Notes: generated from the letters alone by a model not told the origin. A DNA stretch of 64,000 bases from Bradyrhizobium sp. BTAi1 (GCF_000015165.1 NC_009485.1:5537501-5601500), one strand, 5' to 3'; counted from the stretch's first letter, positions 7,979 through 18,597 are shown. Program-made: numbers and translations.

Positions 7979-8076
7979 CGTCATTCCGGGGTGCCCGGAG
8001 GGCGAGCCCGGAATCCATACTCACGATCGTGGCTATGGATTCCGGGCCTGCGCCTGCGGCGCATCCCGCAATGACG
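7979..8076. repeat. Dispersed palindromic repeat inside the cox operon
   Basis: Begins CGTCATTCCGGGG and ends CGCAATGACG. An inner inverted pair (CCCGGAATCCAT / ATGGATTCCGGG) flanks a short loop. It shares its outer ends with repeat family 1 (26297, 39757, 54810). Its 98 bp fill the gap between coxD and coxE and could make an RNA hairpin that separates their expression. Confidence 0.7.
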
Positions 8077-8151
8077 ACTTTTGTTAGGGCGTGAGACGGG
8101 CCGACCTCGCTGTGCCCCGGCAACACGCCCCCCTGTGGGCACCAGCGTGAC

Positions 8152-9060
8152 CTACGTTTCGCTGGTCGCGTCCTTGATCACCTTCTGCAACGCATCGCCC
8201 TGCATGCGCGCGATGTCGTCCTGATACTTCAGCAATGCGCCGAGCGTGTCGCCGACCACCTCGGCATTCAGCGAGCGCGCGTCGAGCTCGGTCAGCGCGG
8301 TGGCCCAGTCGAGCGTCTCGGCGACGCCCGGCGACTTGTAGAAGTCCTGGCTGCGCAGCGCCTGGACGAAGCGCACGATCTGCTGCGAGAGCCGCTGCGA
8401 GATGCCGGGCAGCCGCGTCTTGACGATGGCGAGCTCGCGCTCGGCCGATGGGTAGTCGACCCAGTGATACAGACAGCGCCGCTTCAGCGCGTCGTGAATC
8501 TCGCGGGTGCGGTTCGAGGTGATGATGACGATCGGCGGATGCGGCGCCTTGACGGTGCCGAACTCGGGGATCGTGACCTGGAAGTCGGAGAGAATTTCGA
8601 GCAGATAGGCCTCGAACGCCTCATCGGCGCGGTCGAGCTCGTCGATCAGCAGCACGGGGGCGCCCGCGACATCCGGCTCCAACGCCTGCAGCAGCGGACG
8701 CTTGATCAGATAACGGTCGGCGAAAATGTCCGACGACAACTGGTCGCGGTCGACCTCGCCGCCGGCTTCCGCCAGCCGGATCGCGATCATCTGCGCCGCC
8801 GAGTTCCACTCATACACCGCGGAGGCGACGTCGAGGCCCTCATAGCATTGCAGCCGGATCAGCTTGCGGCCAAGCGCCGCCGACAGCACCTTGGCGATCT
8901 CGGTCTTGCCGACGCCGGCCTCGCCTTCGAGAAACAGCGGCCGGCCCATCCGCAGCGACAGATAGGTCACCGTCGCCAGCGATCGCTCGGCCAGATAGCC
9001 GCGCGACGACAACAATTCGAGCATCGCATCGACCGATGCCGGCAGCGCTGCAGCACTCAT
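8152..9060 (-). CDS. coxD: CoxD-like MoxR-family AAA+ ATPase
   Basis: A 302-aa MoxR-type ATPase with Walker A GEAGVGKTE (about 46-54), Walker B VLLIDELDRAD and a sensor segment ITSNRTREI. It is a chaperone-like partner of CoxE in maturing the active site of CO-dehydrogenase-type enzymes. The ATG at 9060 starts the family-like MSAAALPASV; the 46 residues possible upstream are Arg/Pro-rich and overlap coxM, so they are unlikely. It lies 34 bp after coxM. Confidence 0.9.
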   Translation of the reverse strand: MSAAALPASVDAMLELLSSRGYLAERSLATVTYLSLRMGRPLFLEGEAGVGKTEIAKVLSAALGRKLIRLQCYEGLDVASAVYEWNSAAQMIAIRLAEAGGEVDRDQLSSDIFADRYLIKRPLLQALEPDVAGAPVLLIDELDRADEAFEAYLLEILSDFQVTIPEFGTVKAPHPPIVIITSNRTREIHDALKRRCLYHWVDYPSAERELAIVKTRLPGISQRLSQQIVRFVQALRSQDFYKSPGVAETLDWATALTELDARSLNAEVVGDTLGALLKYQDDIARMQGDALQKVIKDATSET

Positions 9061-9094
9061 GAGCGAGACCGCCTTCCTTGACCGCCCTCGCCCG

Positions 9095-9964
9095 TCACGA
9101 CGCCGGAGCCTCGGGCGCAGCCGAATCGGATTCGGTGGCGTCCGATCCGGTCGAGGCCTTGGCTTCGGCATTGGCCGCATCGACAGCGCGACGCGCAAGC
9201 ACGCCGATCAGATGGGCGCGATATTCGGCGCTGCCGTGGATGTCGCTGTTGAGACCTTCCGGCGAAACGTGGATGCCTTCCAGCACCTTCGGCGAGAAGC
9301 GCTTCTGCAGCGCCTCCTCGAAGGCGGTGACGCGGAACACGCCATTGCCGCCGGCGCCGGTCACGGCGACGCGCACATCCGACGGGCGGCGCGCCACGAA
9401 TACGCCGACCAGCGCGTAGCGCGAGGCCTGGTTGCGGAACTTCACATAGGCCGCCTTCTTCGCCAGCGGGAAGCTGACCTTGGTGATGATCTCGTCCGGC
9501 TCCAGCGCGGTGGTGAACAGGCCGAGAAAGAACTCCTCGGCTTTCAGCTTGCGCTTGTTGGTGACGATGGTGGCACCGAGCGCGAGGCAGGCCGCCGGAT
9601 AGTCCGCCGTCGGATCATTGTTGGCGATCGAGCCGCCGATGGTGCCGCGATGGCGCACGGCAGGATCGCCGATCAGGCCCGCCAGATGCGCGAGCGCGGG
9701 GATCGCCTCGCCGACCGTGGCGGAGTTCGCCACATCGGCGTGACGCGCCATCGCGCCGATCACCAGGTTGCGCCCCTTCAGCTCGATCGTATCGAGCCCC
9801 TCGATATGCGACAGATCGACCAGATGCGGCGGGCTGGCGAGCCGCTGCTTCATGACCGGCACCAGCGTGTGGCCGCCCGCGACCAGCTTGGCATCCTCGT
9901 TCTTGGTCAGGAGATTGGCGGCCTGGCGCACGGTGGCCGGCCGGTGATATTTGAATTCGTACAT
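9095..9964 (-). CDS. coxM: CO-dehydrogenase-type FAD-binding medium subunit
   Basis: A 289-aa subunit of a xanthine-oxidase-family enzyme. FAD-binding signatures are AGGHTLVP (29-36) and TIGGSIANNDPTADYPA (108-124). The protein would pass electrons from the iron-sulfur subunit to the acceptor. The start has AGGA 7 nt upstream. Only 27 bp separate it from coxS, leaving no room for the large subunit that sits between S and M in form II clusters. The C-terminal tail is Ala/Ser/Glu-rich. Confidence 0.93.
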   Translation of the reverse strand: MYEFKYHRPATVRQAANLLTKNEDAKLVAGGHTLVPVMKQRLASPPHLVDLSHIEGLDTIELKGRNLVIGAMARHADVANSATVGEAIPALAHLAGLIGDPAVRHRGTIGGSIANNDPTADYPAACLALGATIVTNKRKLKAEEFFLGLFTTALEPDEIITKVSFPLAKKAAYVKFRNQASRYALVGVFVARRPSDVRVAVTGAGGNGVFRVTAFEEALQKRFSPKVLEGIHVSPEGLNSDIHGSAEYRAHLIGVLARRAVDAANAEAKASTGSDATESDSAAPEAPAS

Positions 9965-9991
9965 GGGGATGTCCTGTGCGCGGCGGGCGGC

Positions 9992-10477
9992 TTAGGCGAG
10001 GTCCGACTTCGCCATGGCCTTGGCGCCGGCGGCGATCGATTGCACGATGTTCTGATACCCGGTGCAGCGGCAGAGATTACCCTCGAGCTCTTCGCGGATG
10101 ACCTCTTCGCTGAGATCGTGACCCTTGCGGTGAACGAGGTCGACTGCCGTCATGATCATGCCCGGCGTGCAGAAACCGCATTGCAGGCCGTGGTGCTCGC
10201 GGAAGGCCTCCTGCATCGGATGCAACGGCGCGCCGTCGGCTGCCAGCCCTTCGATGGTCCTGACCTCATGACCATCGGCCATCACCGCGAGGGTGGTGCA
10301 GGACTTCACCGCCTTGCCGTCGAGATGCACGACACAGGCGCCGCATTGCGACGTGTCGCAGCCGACATGCGTGCCGGTGAGGCGCAGATTCTCGCGCAAG
10401 AACTGCACGAGCAGCGTCCGCGGATCGACATTCGCCGTGACGGGATTACCGTTCACAATCATGGAAATCTTGGCCAT
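9992..10477 (-). CDS. coxS: CO-dehydrogenase-type 2Fe-2S small subunit
   Basis: A 161-aa two-cluster iron-sulfur subunit. The ferredoxin-like cluster uses Cys40, 45, 48 and 60 (GCDTSQCGACVV). The second cluster uses Cys100, 103, 136 and 138 (CGFCTPGM and CRCTGYQ), the exact pattern of xanthine-oxidase-family small subunits. It relays electrons from the molybdenum centre to FAD. It precedes coxM in the operon and follows coxG by 129 bp. Confidence 0.95.
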   Translation of the reverse strand: MAKISMIVNGNPVTANVDPRTLLVQFLRENLRLTGTHVGCDTSQCGACVVHLDGKAVKSCTTLAVMADGHEVRTIEGLAADGAPLHPMQEAFREHHGLQCGFCTPGMIMTAVDLVHRKGHDLSEEVIREELEGNLCRCTGYQNIVQSIAAGAKAMAKSDLA

Positions 10478-10606
10478 TCAGGACTCTCTATTATCCGCGC
10501 CACAGCGTTGCACTGCAGCGCAGCCCAGCAAAATCATTCGAAAACCATCATATGGGCGCTCCCGGCAGCCGGCAACCTGGCCACCGGACGCGCCTGAGGT
10601 CTGCGG

Positions 10607-11053
10607 TCAGCCCTGGACGGCCTTGGCGAAGTTCGCAAAGAACTCGTCGGCGAGCTTTTTGGCGGTGCCGTTGATCAGGCGCTGGCCGAGCTGCGCGAGC
10701 TTGCCGCCGATCTGGGCCTCGACATTGTAGGTCAGAAGCGTGCCGCCGTCCTTCTCCGCCAGCGCGACGACTGCGCCGCCCTTGGCGAATCCGGCCACGC
10801 CGCCCTCGCCCTCGCCGGAGATCTTGTAGCCGTTCGGCGGATCGAGATCGCTCAAGGTGACCTTGCCCTTGAAGCGCGCGGACACCGGCCCGACCTTCAT
10901 CTTGGCGACGGCGCGGAAGCCGCCGTCTTCGGTCTTTTCCAGTTCCTCACAGCCGGGAATGCAGGCCTTGAGCACCTCCGGGTCGTTCAGCTTGGCCCAG
11001 ACCGACTCTCGCGGAGCCGCCAGCTGGACCTCGCCCGTCATCGTCATTGCCAT
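10607..11053 (-). CDS. coxG: CoxG-like SRPBCC protein
   Basis: A 148-aa START/SRPBCC-fold protein (MTGEVQLAAPRESVWAKL, then IPGCEEL), the CoxG type. CoxG recruits CO dehydrogenase to the membrane in carboxidotrophs. The C-terminal membrane anchor of Oligotropha CoxG is not evident here; the protein ends soon after the helix FFANFAKAVQG. The ATG at 11053 has GGGGGAG upstream. It is the first gene of the operon, and its promoter must lie in the 232 bp shared with pcaD. Confidence 0.88.
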   Translation of the reverse strand: MAMTMTGEVQLAAPRESVWAKLNDPEVLKACIPGCEELEKTEDGGFRAVAKMKVGPVSARFKGKVTLSDLDPPNGYKISGEGEGGVAGFAKGGAVVALAEKDGGTLLTYNVEAQIGGKLAQLGQRLINGTAKKLADEFFANFAKAVQG

Positions 11054-11285
11054 GTGCATCTCCCCCCGATTGGCGCGGTTAGAGGCATTCAAGTAAAGCA
11101 CCGGGGGCCCAAAAGGAAGGGCAAGCAGCGCCAGGAAGCGTTGCAGATTCGCAGGAGCACCGCAGCATTGCGGGTCCGTCGCCCCAGGGTTTTGATTGGC
11201 AGACGGCTGCGGCAGTGGTTAGTTCGCCCTCAAATCTGCACGATTCCTCCGGCGGCGCGGCCGCCTGCGACGAAGGATCACGCCC

Positions 11286-12068
11286 ATGCCGATGATCGAT
11301 GCCGACGGTTGCCTGCTGAATGTCACCGTCGAGGGCCGCGACGGCGGGCCGACCCTGATGCTGTCGAACTCACTCGGCTCGACCCTGCAGATGTGGGAGC
11401 CGCAGATGCGCGCCTTCACCCAGGTGTTTCGCGTCATCCGCTATGATCGGCGCGGCCATGGCAAATCGCAGGTGCCGCCCGGCCCCTACTCCATCGAACG
11501 ATTCGGCCGCGATGCGCTGGCCATTCTGGACGATCTCAACATCGAGAAGGTGCATTGGTGCGGCGTCTCGATGGGCGGCATGGTCGGGCAATGGCTCGCG
11601 GCCCACGCCCCCGGGCGGATCGGCAAGCTCGTGCTGGCCAACACCACCTGCTACTACCCGGATCCGGCGATCTGGGGTGCGCGCATCAAGGCTGTTCAGG
11701 AGACAGGGCTCGCCGGCATCGCCGACATGGTGATCGCAGGCTGGCTGACCCAAGAGTTCCGCGACCGTAATCCGGACGTTGCCGATCGCATGAAAGCGAT
11801 GCTGGTGGCGACACCGGTGGAAGGTTACCTCGCCTGCTGCGAGGCGTTGCGGGCGCTCGATCTGCGGGAGGACCTGCCTGGGATCAAAAGCCCGACGCTC
11901 GTCGTCGCCGGCCGCTACGACAAATCGACGCCGATCGCGATGGCCGAAGCGATTCGCAGTCGGATCCCCGGCGCCAGCATGACGATCGTCGACGCCGCGC
12001 ATATTTCCAATGTCGAGGCGGCAGGTCCGTTCAACGACGCCGTGCTGGGCTTTCTGACGCAGCGCTGA
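11286..12068 (+). CDS. pcaD: 3-oxoadipate enol-lactonase
   Basis: A 260-aa alpha/beta hydrolase. The nucleophile elbow is GVSMGG (Ser95), with an acid in GRYDKSTP and the catalytic His in AAHISN. The N-terminal half closely follows PcaD, including SLGSTLQMWEPQM and DRRGHGKS. It hydrolyses 3-oxoadipate enol-lactone to 3-oxoadipate in the protocatechuate branch of aromatic degradation. The start has GAAGGA about 8 nt upstream. It is divergent from the cox operon, and no other pca gene lies in the window. It ends 12 bp before the convergent membrane protein. Confidence 0.88.
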   Translation: MPMIDADGCLLNVTVEGRDGGPTLMLSNSLGSTLQMWEPQMRAFTQVFRVIRYDRRGHGKSQVPPGPYSIERFGRDALAILDDLNIEKVHWCGVSMGGMVGQWLAAHAPGRIGKLVLANTTCYYPDPAIWGARIKAVQETGLAGIADMVIAGWLTQEFRDRNPDVADRMKAMLVATPVEGYLACCEALRALDLREDLPGIKSPTLVVAGRYDKSTPIAMAEAIRSRIPGASMTIVDAAHISNVEAAGPFNDAVLGFLTQR

Positions 12069-12080
12069 GCGCTGCCGGGA

Positions 12081-12635
12081 TCAGGCCTTGGCGCCGGCGG
12101 TGCCATGCGCCGCGGTCGGCTGCAGCGACTTCGCGGGGACGATTGCAGAGGCCGGCATGGACTGACTGACCGGCTTCTCCACCAAGAGGACGATGGCCGT
12201 GCCCAACAGCATCAGGAGCTCGGTGGCATGCAGGCGCAACGCCTGTGCCTCCCCGATCTGTGCCGCCATGATCATGCTGAAGAAGCTCAGCGCGCTGCCC
12301 AGACCAAGCCCGATCGACAGCGCCTCGACATAGCCCGCCACCCTTCGCACCTGCGGCACAAGGATCAGAACCAGGAACATCGCGAAGAAGCCTGCGACCG
12401 TCAGCCGCGCCAGCGCCAGCAACCAGGCGGCACGGACCGTGTCGATGGCCGATAGATGCAGGTGATCGCTGATGAACAGAGCGACCGCGATGTTGGGCCG
12501 CTCGAACAATCCCTGGACCGGCGCGACCATGATGTGGAAGGCAATGATGGTCCAGACCGGAATGAAATAGAGCGCCAGCAGCACACCGTTGACGCAGCTC
12601 AGCCGCCAGTTCCTGATCGCGTCGATCTTGATCAT
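12081..12635 (-). CDS. Four-TM membrane protein of unknown function
   Basis: 184 aa with four hydrophobic segments (about 18-38, 68-92, 108-126 and 139-152) and a C-terminal Ala/Pro/Ser-rich tail of about 30 residues. I do not recognise the family. No catalytic or metal motif is obvious. It is convergent with pcaD (12 bp apart) and probably monocistronic. Confidence 0.7.
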   Translation of the reverse strand: MIKIDAIRNWRLSCVNGVLLALYFIPVWTIIAFHIMVAPVQGLFERPNIAVALFISDHLHLSAIDTVRAAWLLALARLTVAGFFAMFLVLILVPQVRRVAGYVEALSIGLGLGSALSFFSMIMAAQIGEAQALRLHATELLMLLGTAIVLLVEKPVSQSMPASAIVPAKSLQPTAAHGTAGAKA

Positions 12636-12770
12636 GTCACGCCCCGCGTCACGCTCCCGCCCCTCGGGCTGGTTCCTGACGAGCTAACGCGCGGCAAACG
12701 CACCGGGCAATTTAAACCCTTTGTTTACCTTAATGGGCGGCCGTGACGCGCCGGTGGTTCCGGAGCCGAA

Positions 12771-12842
12771 GCCCGTAGCCCGCATGAGCGACAGCCGCAG
12801 CCCGAAAGGGCGAAGGCGAACGCGACATGCGGGGTCTCATGC
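12771..12842. repeat. Palindromic repeat, family 2
   Basis: Begins GTAGCCCGCATGAGC. The arms CCCGCATG (12780-12787) and CATGCGGG (12827-12834) can pair. Related to 2588 and 45571. It occupies part of a 267-bp gap in which nothing else was seen. Confidence 0.65.
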
Positions 12843-12902
12843 CCCGCCGCGATGCACCCCGACGTCGCCGCCGCTTTGCGCCCTGCCCGCGCCGGCAGCG
12901 GC

Positions 12903-13064
12903 TCAACCGCGCGACGTGCTGCCACACTCCCCGCCTTGTGGATCGTGCCGCTGTGGATCAGGCGCCTGACCCTCGTCCTGGCGGATCGCCTTGCCCTGGG
13001 TCTGGCCCTGCTGATTCTGTCCCGGATTTTGGTGACCCTGATTCTTGTCGGTAAGGCTGCTCAT
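12903..13064 (-). CDS. Small Gln/Gly-rich hydrophilic protein (53 aa)
   Basis: Starts MSSLTDKNQGHQNPGQNQQ and stays rich in Gln, Gly, Pro and charged residues. There is no hydrophobic segment, so it is probably disordered. GGGAG lies 7 nt upstream of the ATG. Similar short N/Q/G-rich proteins are common in Bradyrhizobium and often annotated as hypothetical. The two cysteine/glycine-containing C-terminal turns have no known role. Confidence 0.55.
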   Translation of the reverse strand: MSSLTDKNQGHQNPGQNQQGQTQGKAIRQDEGQAPDPQRHDPQGGECGSTSRG

Positions 13065-13383
13065 GCGAGGCTCCCTGGGTGATCGCAGTCACAACCAATG
13101 CGGGAACAGGGTGCGGTGTTGCAGGGCCGCGCACGCTCGGCCTGGATTCGCTCGCGGTCGTCTGCCTCAATCATGGCGATGGAACCACGCCATCAAAGCA
13201 GGCGGGATAAGCCCGCAATTGCGGCACTGCACGCTGTTGCGGCACCCGGTTCCTAGCTGTTAGTACTGCAAGACGCGTCGCCTCCCGTCGCGGGTGTATG
13301 GCCAGCCAGCACTCGACCGGAAGGCCCCCGCCGCGTTGCGAACCAGTCTCGGACGTTCCAGCTCTTCTCAGTCACGGCAGTTC
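13065..13383. other. Non-coding stretch upstream of livH
   Basis: About 320 bp separating the divergent small Q/G-rich gene from livH. It must contain the promoter of the liv operon. I see no strong palindrome, repeat or sigma-factor consensus. An upstream in-frame extension of livH exists but lacks a ribosome-binding site and family similarity. Confidence 0.4.
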
Positions 13384-14301
13384 ATGGATTATTTCGCCCA
13401 GCAGCTCATCAACGGCCTCGTCCTCGGCTCGATCTACGGCCTGATCGCCATCGGCTACACCATGGTTTACGGCATCGTCGGCATGATCAATTTCGCCCAT
13501 GGCGACGTGTTCATGATCGGCGGCTTCATCGCGCTGATCTCGTTCCTGGTCCTGGTGTCGGTCGGGCTCACCGCAGTGCCGGTCATTCTGCTGATCGTGC
13601 TGCTGGTCTCGATGGCGATCACCGCGCTCTATGGCTGGACCATCGAGCGCATCGCCTATCGTCCGCTGCGCCACTCCTTCCGGCTGGCGCCGATGCTGTC
13701 GGCGATCGGCATGTCGTTCGTGTTGACGAATTTCTCGCAGGTGTCGCAGGGCGCGCGCGTCAAGCCGGTCCCGCCGATCGTCACAGGCGGCTACACGCTG
13801 CACGAGGGCGAGAGCGGCTTTGTCGTCCAGCTGTCCAACATCCAGATCGTCGTGGTGATCACTACGATCGTGCTGCTCGGCCTGTTCACCTGGCTGGTGT
13901 CGCGCACCCGGCTCGGCCGCGACATGCGCGCCTGCGAGCAGGACCAGACGATGGCGGCACTGCTCGGCGTCGACGTCGACCGCACCATCTCGATGACCTT
14001 CGTGATCGGTGCGGCGCTCGCCGCCGTCGCCGGCATGATGTACCTGTTATATTATGGCCTGGTCGATTTCTTCATGGGCTTCGTCGCCGGCATCAAGGCC
14101 TTCACAGCCGCCGTGCTCGGCGGCATCGGCTCGCTGCCCGGCGCGATGCTCGGTGGTCTCGCGATCGGCCTGATCGAGACGTTCTGGTCGGCCTATTTCT
14201 CGGTCGAGTACAAGGACGTGGCGGCGTTCTCGATCCTCATCGTGGTGCTGATCTTCATGCCGACCGGCCTCTTGGGCCGTCCCGAAGTCGAAAAAGTCTG
14301 A
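13384..14301 (+). CDS. livH: Branched-chain amino-acid ABC transporter permease LivH
   Basis: A 305-aa inner-membrane permease beginning MDYFAQQLINGLVLGSIYGLIAIGYTMVYG, the LivH hallmark, with about eight membrane segments. The pore motif region GVDVDRTISMTFVIGAALAAVAG and ending GLLGRPEVEKV are typical. It pairs with LivM to form the channel. The Met at 13384 was chosen over an upstream one because the family always starts at this sequence. First gene of the livHMGF-K operon. Confidence 0.95.
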   Translation: MDYFAQQLINGLVLGSIYGLIAIGYTMVYGIVGMINFAHGDVFMIGGFIALISFLVLVSVGLTAVPVILLIVLLVSMAITALYGWTIERIAYRPLRHSFRLAPMLSAIGMSFVLTNFSQVSQGARVKPVPPIVTGGYTLHEGESGFVVQLSNIQIVVVITTIVLLGLFTWLVSRTRLGRDMRACEQDQTMAALLGVDVDRTISMTFVIGAALAAVAGMMYLLYYGLVDFFMGFVAGIKAFTAAVLGGIGSLPGAMLGGLAIGLIETFWSAYFSVEYKDVAAFSILIVVLIFMPTGLLGRPEVEKV

Positions 14302-14314
14302 CGACGGAGCCCGT

Positions 14315-15651
<1,337 letters not shown>

Positions 15652-15655
<4 letters not shown>

Positions 15656-16485
15656 GCTCCGCTCCCATTCTCGCGCTCGAGAACCTCACCATGCGCTTCG
15701 GCGGCATCGTCGCCGTCAATGCGCTGTCGTTTTCCGCCCAGCGCAAGCAGATCACGGCGCTGATCGGCCCCAACGGCGCCGGCAAGACCACCGTATTCAA
15801 CTGCATCACCGGCTTCTACAAGCCGACGTCGGGTGTGATCCGCCTGACGCACGATGACGGCACGCAATACGAGATGCAGAAGCTGAAGGACTTCAACATC
15901 TCCAAGCAGGCCAAGGTGGCGCGCACCTTCCAGAACATCCGGCTGTTTCCCGGCATGACGGCGCTGGAGAACCTGATGGTGGCGCAGCACAACGCGCTGA
16001 TGCGCGCTTCCGGCCTGACGCTGCTCGGACTGCTCGGCGTCCCCTCGTGGCGCACGGCCGAGCAGAGCGCAATCGACAATGCGGTGTTCTGGCTGAAGCG
16101 CGTCGGCCTGCTCGACCGCGCCGACGATGCTGCCGGCAATCTTGCTTACGGCGATCAGCGGCGGCTGGAGATCGCACGTGCGATGTGCACCGGACCCGCC
16201 CTGCTCTGCCTCGACGAGCCCGCCGCCGGCCTGAACGCGCGCGAGAGCGCCGCGCTGAGCGAGCTGCTGCTGTCGATCCGCAGCGATCACGGCACGTCGA
16301 TCCTCCTGATCGAGCATGACATGAGCGTCGTGATGGAAATCTCCGACCGCATCGTGGTGATGGATTACGGCGTCAAGATCGCCGAAGGCACGCCGCGCGA
16401 CATCCGTGATGATCCCAAGGTCATCGCCGCCTATCTCGGCACTGACGAGGAAGAGGCCGCAGCCGTCCTGGAGGCCGAGGCGTGA
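15652..16485 (+). CDS. livG: Branched-chain amino-acid ABC transporter ATPase LivG
   Basis: A 277-aa ATPase with Walker A GPNGAGKTT, signature region LAYGDQRRLEIARAM (in place of LSGGQ, normal for LivG), Walker B LLCLDEPAAGLN and switch His in IEHDMSVV. An internal TFQNIRLFPGMTALEN segment is LivG-specific. The start overlaps livM by 4 bp and the stop overlaps livF by 4 bp. It energises uptake with LivF. Confidence 0.96.
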
Positions 16486-17213
16486 GCGCGTCCCTGCTCC
16501 AGATTCGCAATCTGCGTGCTTCCTACGGCAAGATCGAAGCGCTCAAGGGCGTCGATCTCGACATCAAGGCCGGGGAAATCGTCGCGCTGATCGGCGCCAA
16601 CGGCGCCGGCAAATCGACCTTGATGATGTCGATCTTCGGCCGGCCGCGCGCCAGCTCCGGACACATCGTCTATGATGGCAGCGACATCACGCAGGTGCCG
16701 ACGCATCAGATCGCCCGGCTCAGAATCGCGCAATCGCCGGAGGGCCGCCGCATCTTCCCGCGCATGAGCGTTGCGGAAAATCTGCAGATGGGCGCGGACG
16801 CCGGCGCCACCACCGAAGCGCAGCGCGCCGAGACGCTGGATCGCGTGTTCGCGCTGTTCCCGCGGTTGAAGGAGCGTTTCGAGCAGCGCGGCGGCACGCT
16901 GTCCGGCGGCGAGCAGCAGATGCTGGCGATCGGGCGGGCCCTGATGAGCCGGCCGCGGCTCCTGCTGCTCGACGAGCCCTCGCTCGGGCTCGCGCCGCTG
17001 ATCGCGCGACAGATTTTTGACGCCATTCGGACGCTCAATCGGCAGGATGGATTGACGGTGCTGATCGTCGAGCAGAACGCCAATCACGCGCTGAAGCTCG
17101 CCCATCGCGGCTATGTGCTGGTCAACGGACTGATCACGCTGTCGGGCAGCGGCGCCGAGCTGCTGCAGCGCCCGGAGATCCGCGCCGCCTATCTCGAGGG
17201 CGGCCGCCACTGA
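16482..17213 (+). CDS. livF: Branched-chain amino-acid ABC transporter ATPase LivF
   Basis: A 243-aa ATPase with Walker A GANGAGKST, the LivF segment SPEGRRIFPRMSVAENL, signature LSGGEQQ, Walker B LLLLDEPSLGL and VEQNA. It is the second ATPase of the liv transporter. The start overlaps the livG stop by 4 bp. A 156-bp gap then precedes the binding-protein gene, which is therefore probably also transcribed from its own promoter. Confidence 0.96.
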   Translation: MSASLLQIRNLRASYGKIEALKGVDLDIKAGEIVALIGANGAGKSTLMMSIFGRPRASSGHIVYDGSDITQVPTHQIARLRIAQSPEGRRIFPRMSVAENLQMGADAGATTEAQRAETLDRVFALFPRLKERFEQRGGTLSGGEQQMLAIGRALMSRPRLLLLDEPSLGLAPLIARQIFDAIRTLNRQDGLTVLIVEQNANHALKLAHRGYVLVNGLITLSGSGAELLQRPEIRAAYLEGGRH

Positions 17214-17369
17214 GGCGGGCCCTCGCATTCCGGCCGAAATGGCCTTAGCCCTTCGTCGATCTGCCCGAAAAATGCCGGTGACTTCGGCGGAAAATCAGCC
17301 ACAATGCGCGCGGTCTGCGGCCCGCCGTTCGGGCCGTTCCGTGTCGACCTACCCCCGCGAGGATTTCTC

Positions 17370-18488
17370 ATGAAACCACTCAAACTCATTGGTCTGGCGC
17401 TGGGCGCGTCGCTTGCGCTCTCGACCGCCGCCTACGCCGAAGACATCACCATCGCCGTGGCCGGCCCGATGACCGGCGGCGAGTCGGCCTTCGGCCGCCA
17501 GATGCAGAACGGCGCCGAGATGGCGATCGCCGATCTCAATGCTGCAGGCGGCGTGCTCGGCAAGAAGCTCGCTTTGCAGGTGGGTGACGACGCCTGCGAT
17601 CCGAAGCAGGCCCGCTCGGTCGCCGAGAAGCTCGCCGGCTCCGGCATTCCGTTCGTCGCCGGCCATTTCTGCTCGTCGTCGTCGATCCCGGCCTCCGAGG
17701 CCTATGCCGACAGCAACGTGCTGCAGATCACCCCGGCTTCGACCAACCCGCTGTTCACCGAGCGCAAGCTGTGGAACGTGGCGCGCGTCTGCGGCCGTGA
17801 CGATCAGCAGGGCCTCGTCGCCGCCAACTACATCGCGAAGAACTTCAAGGGCAAGAACATCGCGATCCTCAACGACAAGACCACCTACGGCAAGGGTCTC
17901 GCCGACGAGACCAAGAAGGCGCTCAACAAGGCCGGCGTCACCGAGAAGATGTTCGAGTCGTACAACAAGGGCGACAAGGACTTCAACGCGATCGTGTCGC
18001 GCCTGAAGCGTGAGAACATCGACCTCGTCTATGTCGGCGGCTATCATCAGGAAGCCGGCTTGATCCTGCGCCAGATGCGCGATCAGGGCCTCAAGACCAT
18101 CCTGATGGCGGGCGATGCGATGAACGACAAGGAATTCGCGTCGATCACCGGCCCGGCCGCCGAAGGCACGCTGTTCACCTTCGGCCCCGAGCCGCGCAAC
18201 AAGCCGACCGCGAAGGCGATCGTCGACAAGTTCAAGGCCAAGAACATCGACCCCGAGGGCTACACGCTCTACACCTACGCCGCCATCCAGGTCTGGTCGC
18301 AGGCCGTGAAGAAGGCCAACACCACCGACGCCAAGAAGGTGATGGACACCATCAAGGCCGGCGAGTGGGACACGGTTCTCGGCAAGCTCGGCTTCGACGC
18401 CAAGGGCGACATCAAGCAGATCGACTACGTCGTCTACAAGTGGGACGCCAAGGGCGGCTACGCCGAGCTCGGCAGCAAGGGCTCCTGA
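17370..18488 (+). CDS. livK: Periplasmic branched-chain amino-acid binding protein
   Basis: A 372-aa Leu/Ile/Val-binding protein. Signal peptide of about 23 residues ending AYAED, then the family motif ITIAVAGPMTGGESAFGRQMQNGAEMA, and the ligand loop HFCSSSSIPAS. The ATG at 17370 has GAGGA 7 nt upstream; the upstream frame is not protein-like. It delivers ligand to LivHM. Its terminator follows 36 bp after the stop. Confidence 0.95.
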   Translation: MKPLKLIGLALGASLALSTAAYAEDITIAVAGPMTGGESAFGRQMQNGAEMAIADLNAAGGVLGKKLALQVGDDACDPKQARSVAEKLAGSGIPFVAGHFCSSSSIPASEAYADSNVLQITPASTNPLFTERKLWNVARVCGRDDQQGLVAANYIAKNFKGKNIAILNDKTTYGKGLADETKKALNKAGVTEKMFESYNKGDKDFNAIVSRLKRENIDLVYVGGYHQEAGLILRQMRDQGLKTILMAGDAMNDKEFASITGPAAEGTLFTFGPEPRNKPTAKAIVDKFKAKNIDPEGYTLYTYAAIQVWSQAVKKANTTDAKKVMDTIKAGEWDTVLGKLGFDAKGDIKQIDYVVYKWDAKGGYAELGSKGS

Positions 18489-18523
18489 TCCCTGATTGTT
18501 GCCCGGTCACCCACGCAAATGCA

Positions 18524-18550
18524 AACGCCCCGGTCATCGGCCGGGGCGTT
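18524..18550. terminator. Terminator hairpin after livK
   Basis: Perfect 10-bp arms AACGCCCCGG and CCGGGGCGTT with a 7-nt loop, T-rich on both exits (TTCTG on plus, TTTGCATTTG on minus). It sits between livK and the convergent receiver gene and can end both transcripts. Confidence 0.85.
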
Positions 18551-18597
18551 CTGCTGAGATGAGTTGGATCGCGATCGCCTGCTTGGCGCCAGCGTGA

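Noticed and set aside
11176..11216. Possible sigma-54 promoter upstream of pcaD (GG...GC pair)
   Set aside because: The spacing between GG and GC is 9 instead of 10 and the rest of the consensus is missing.
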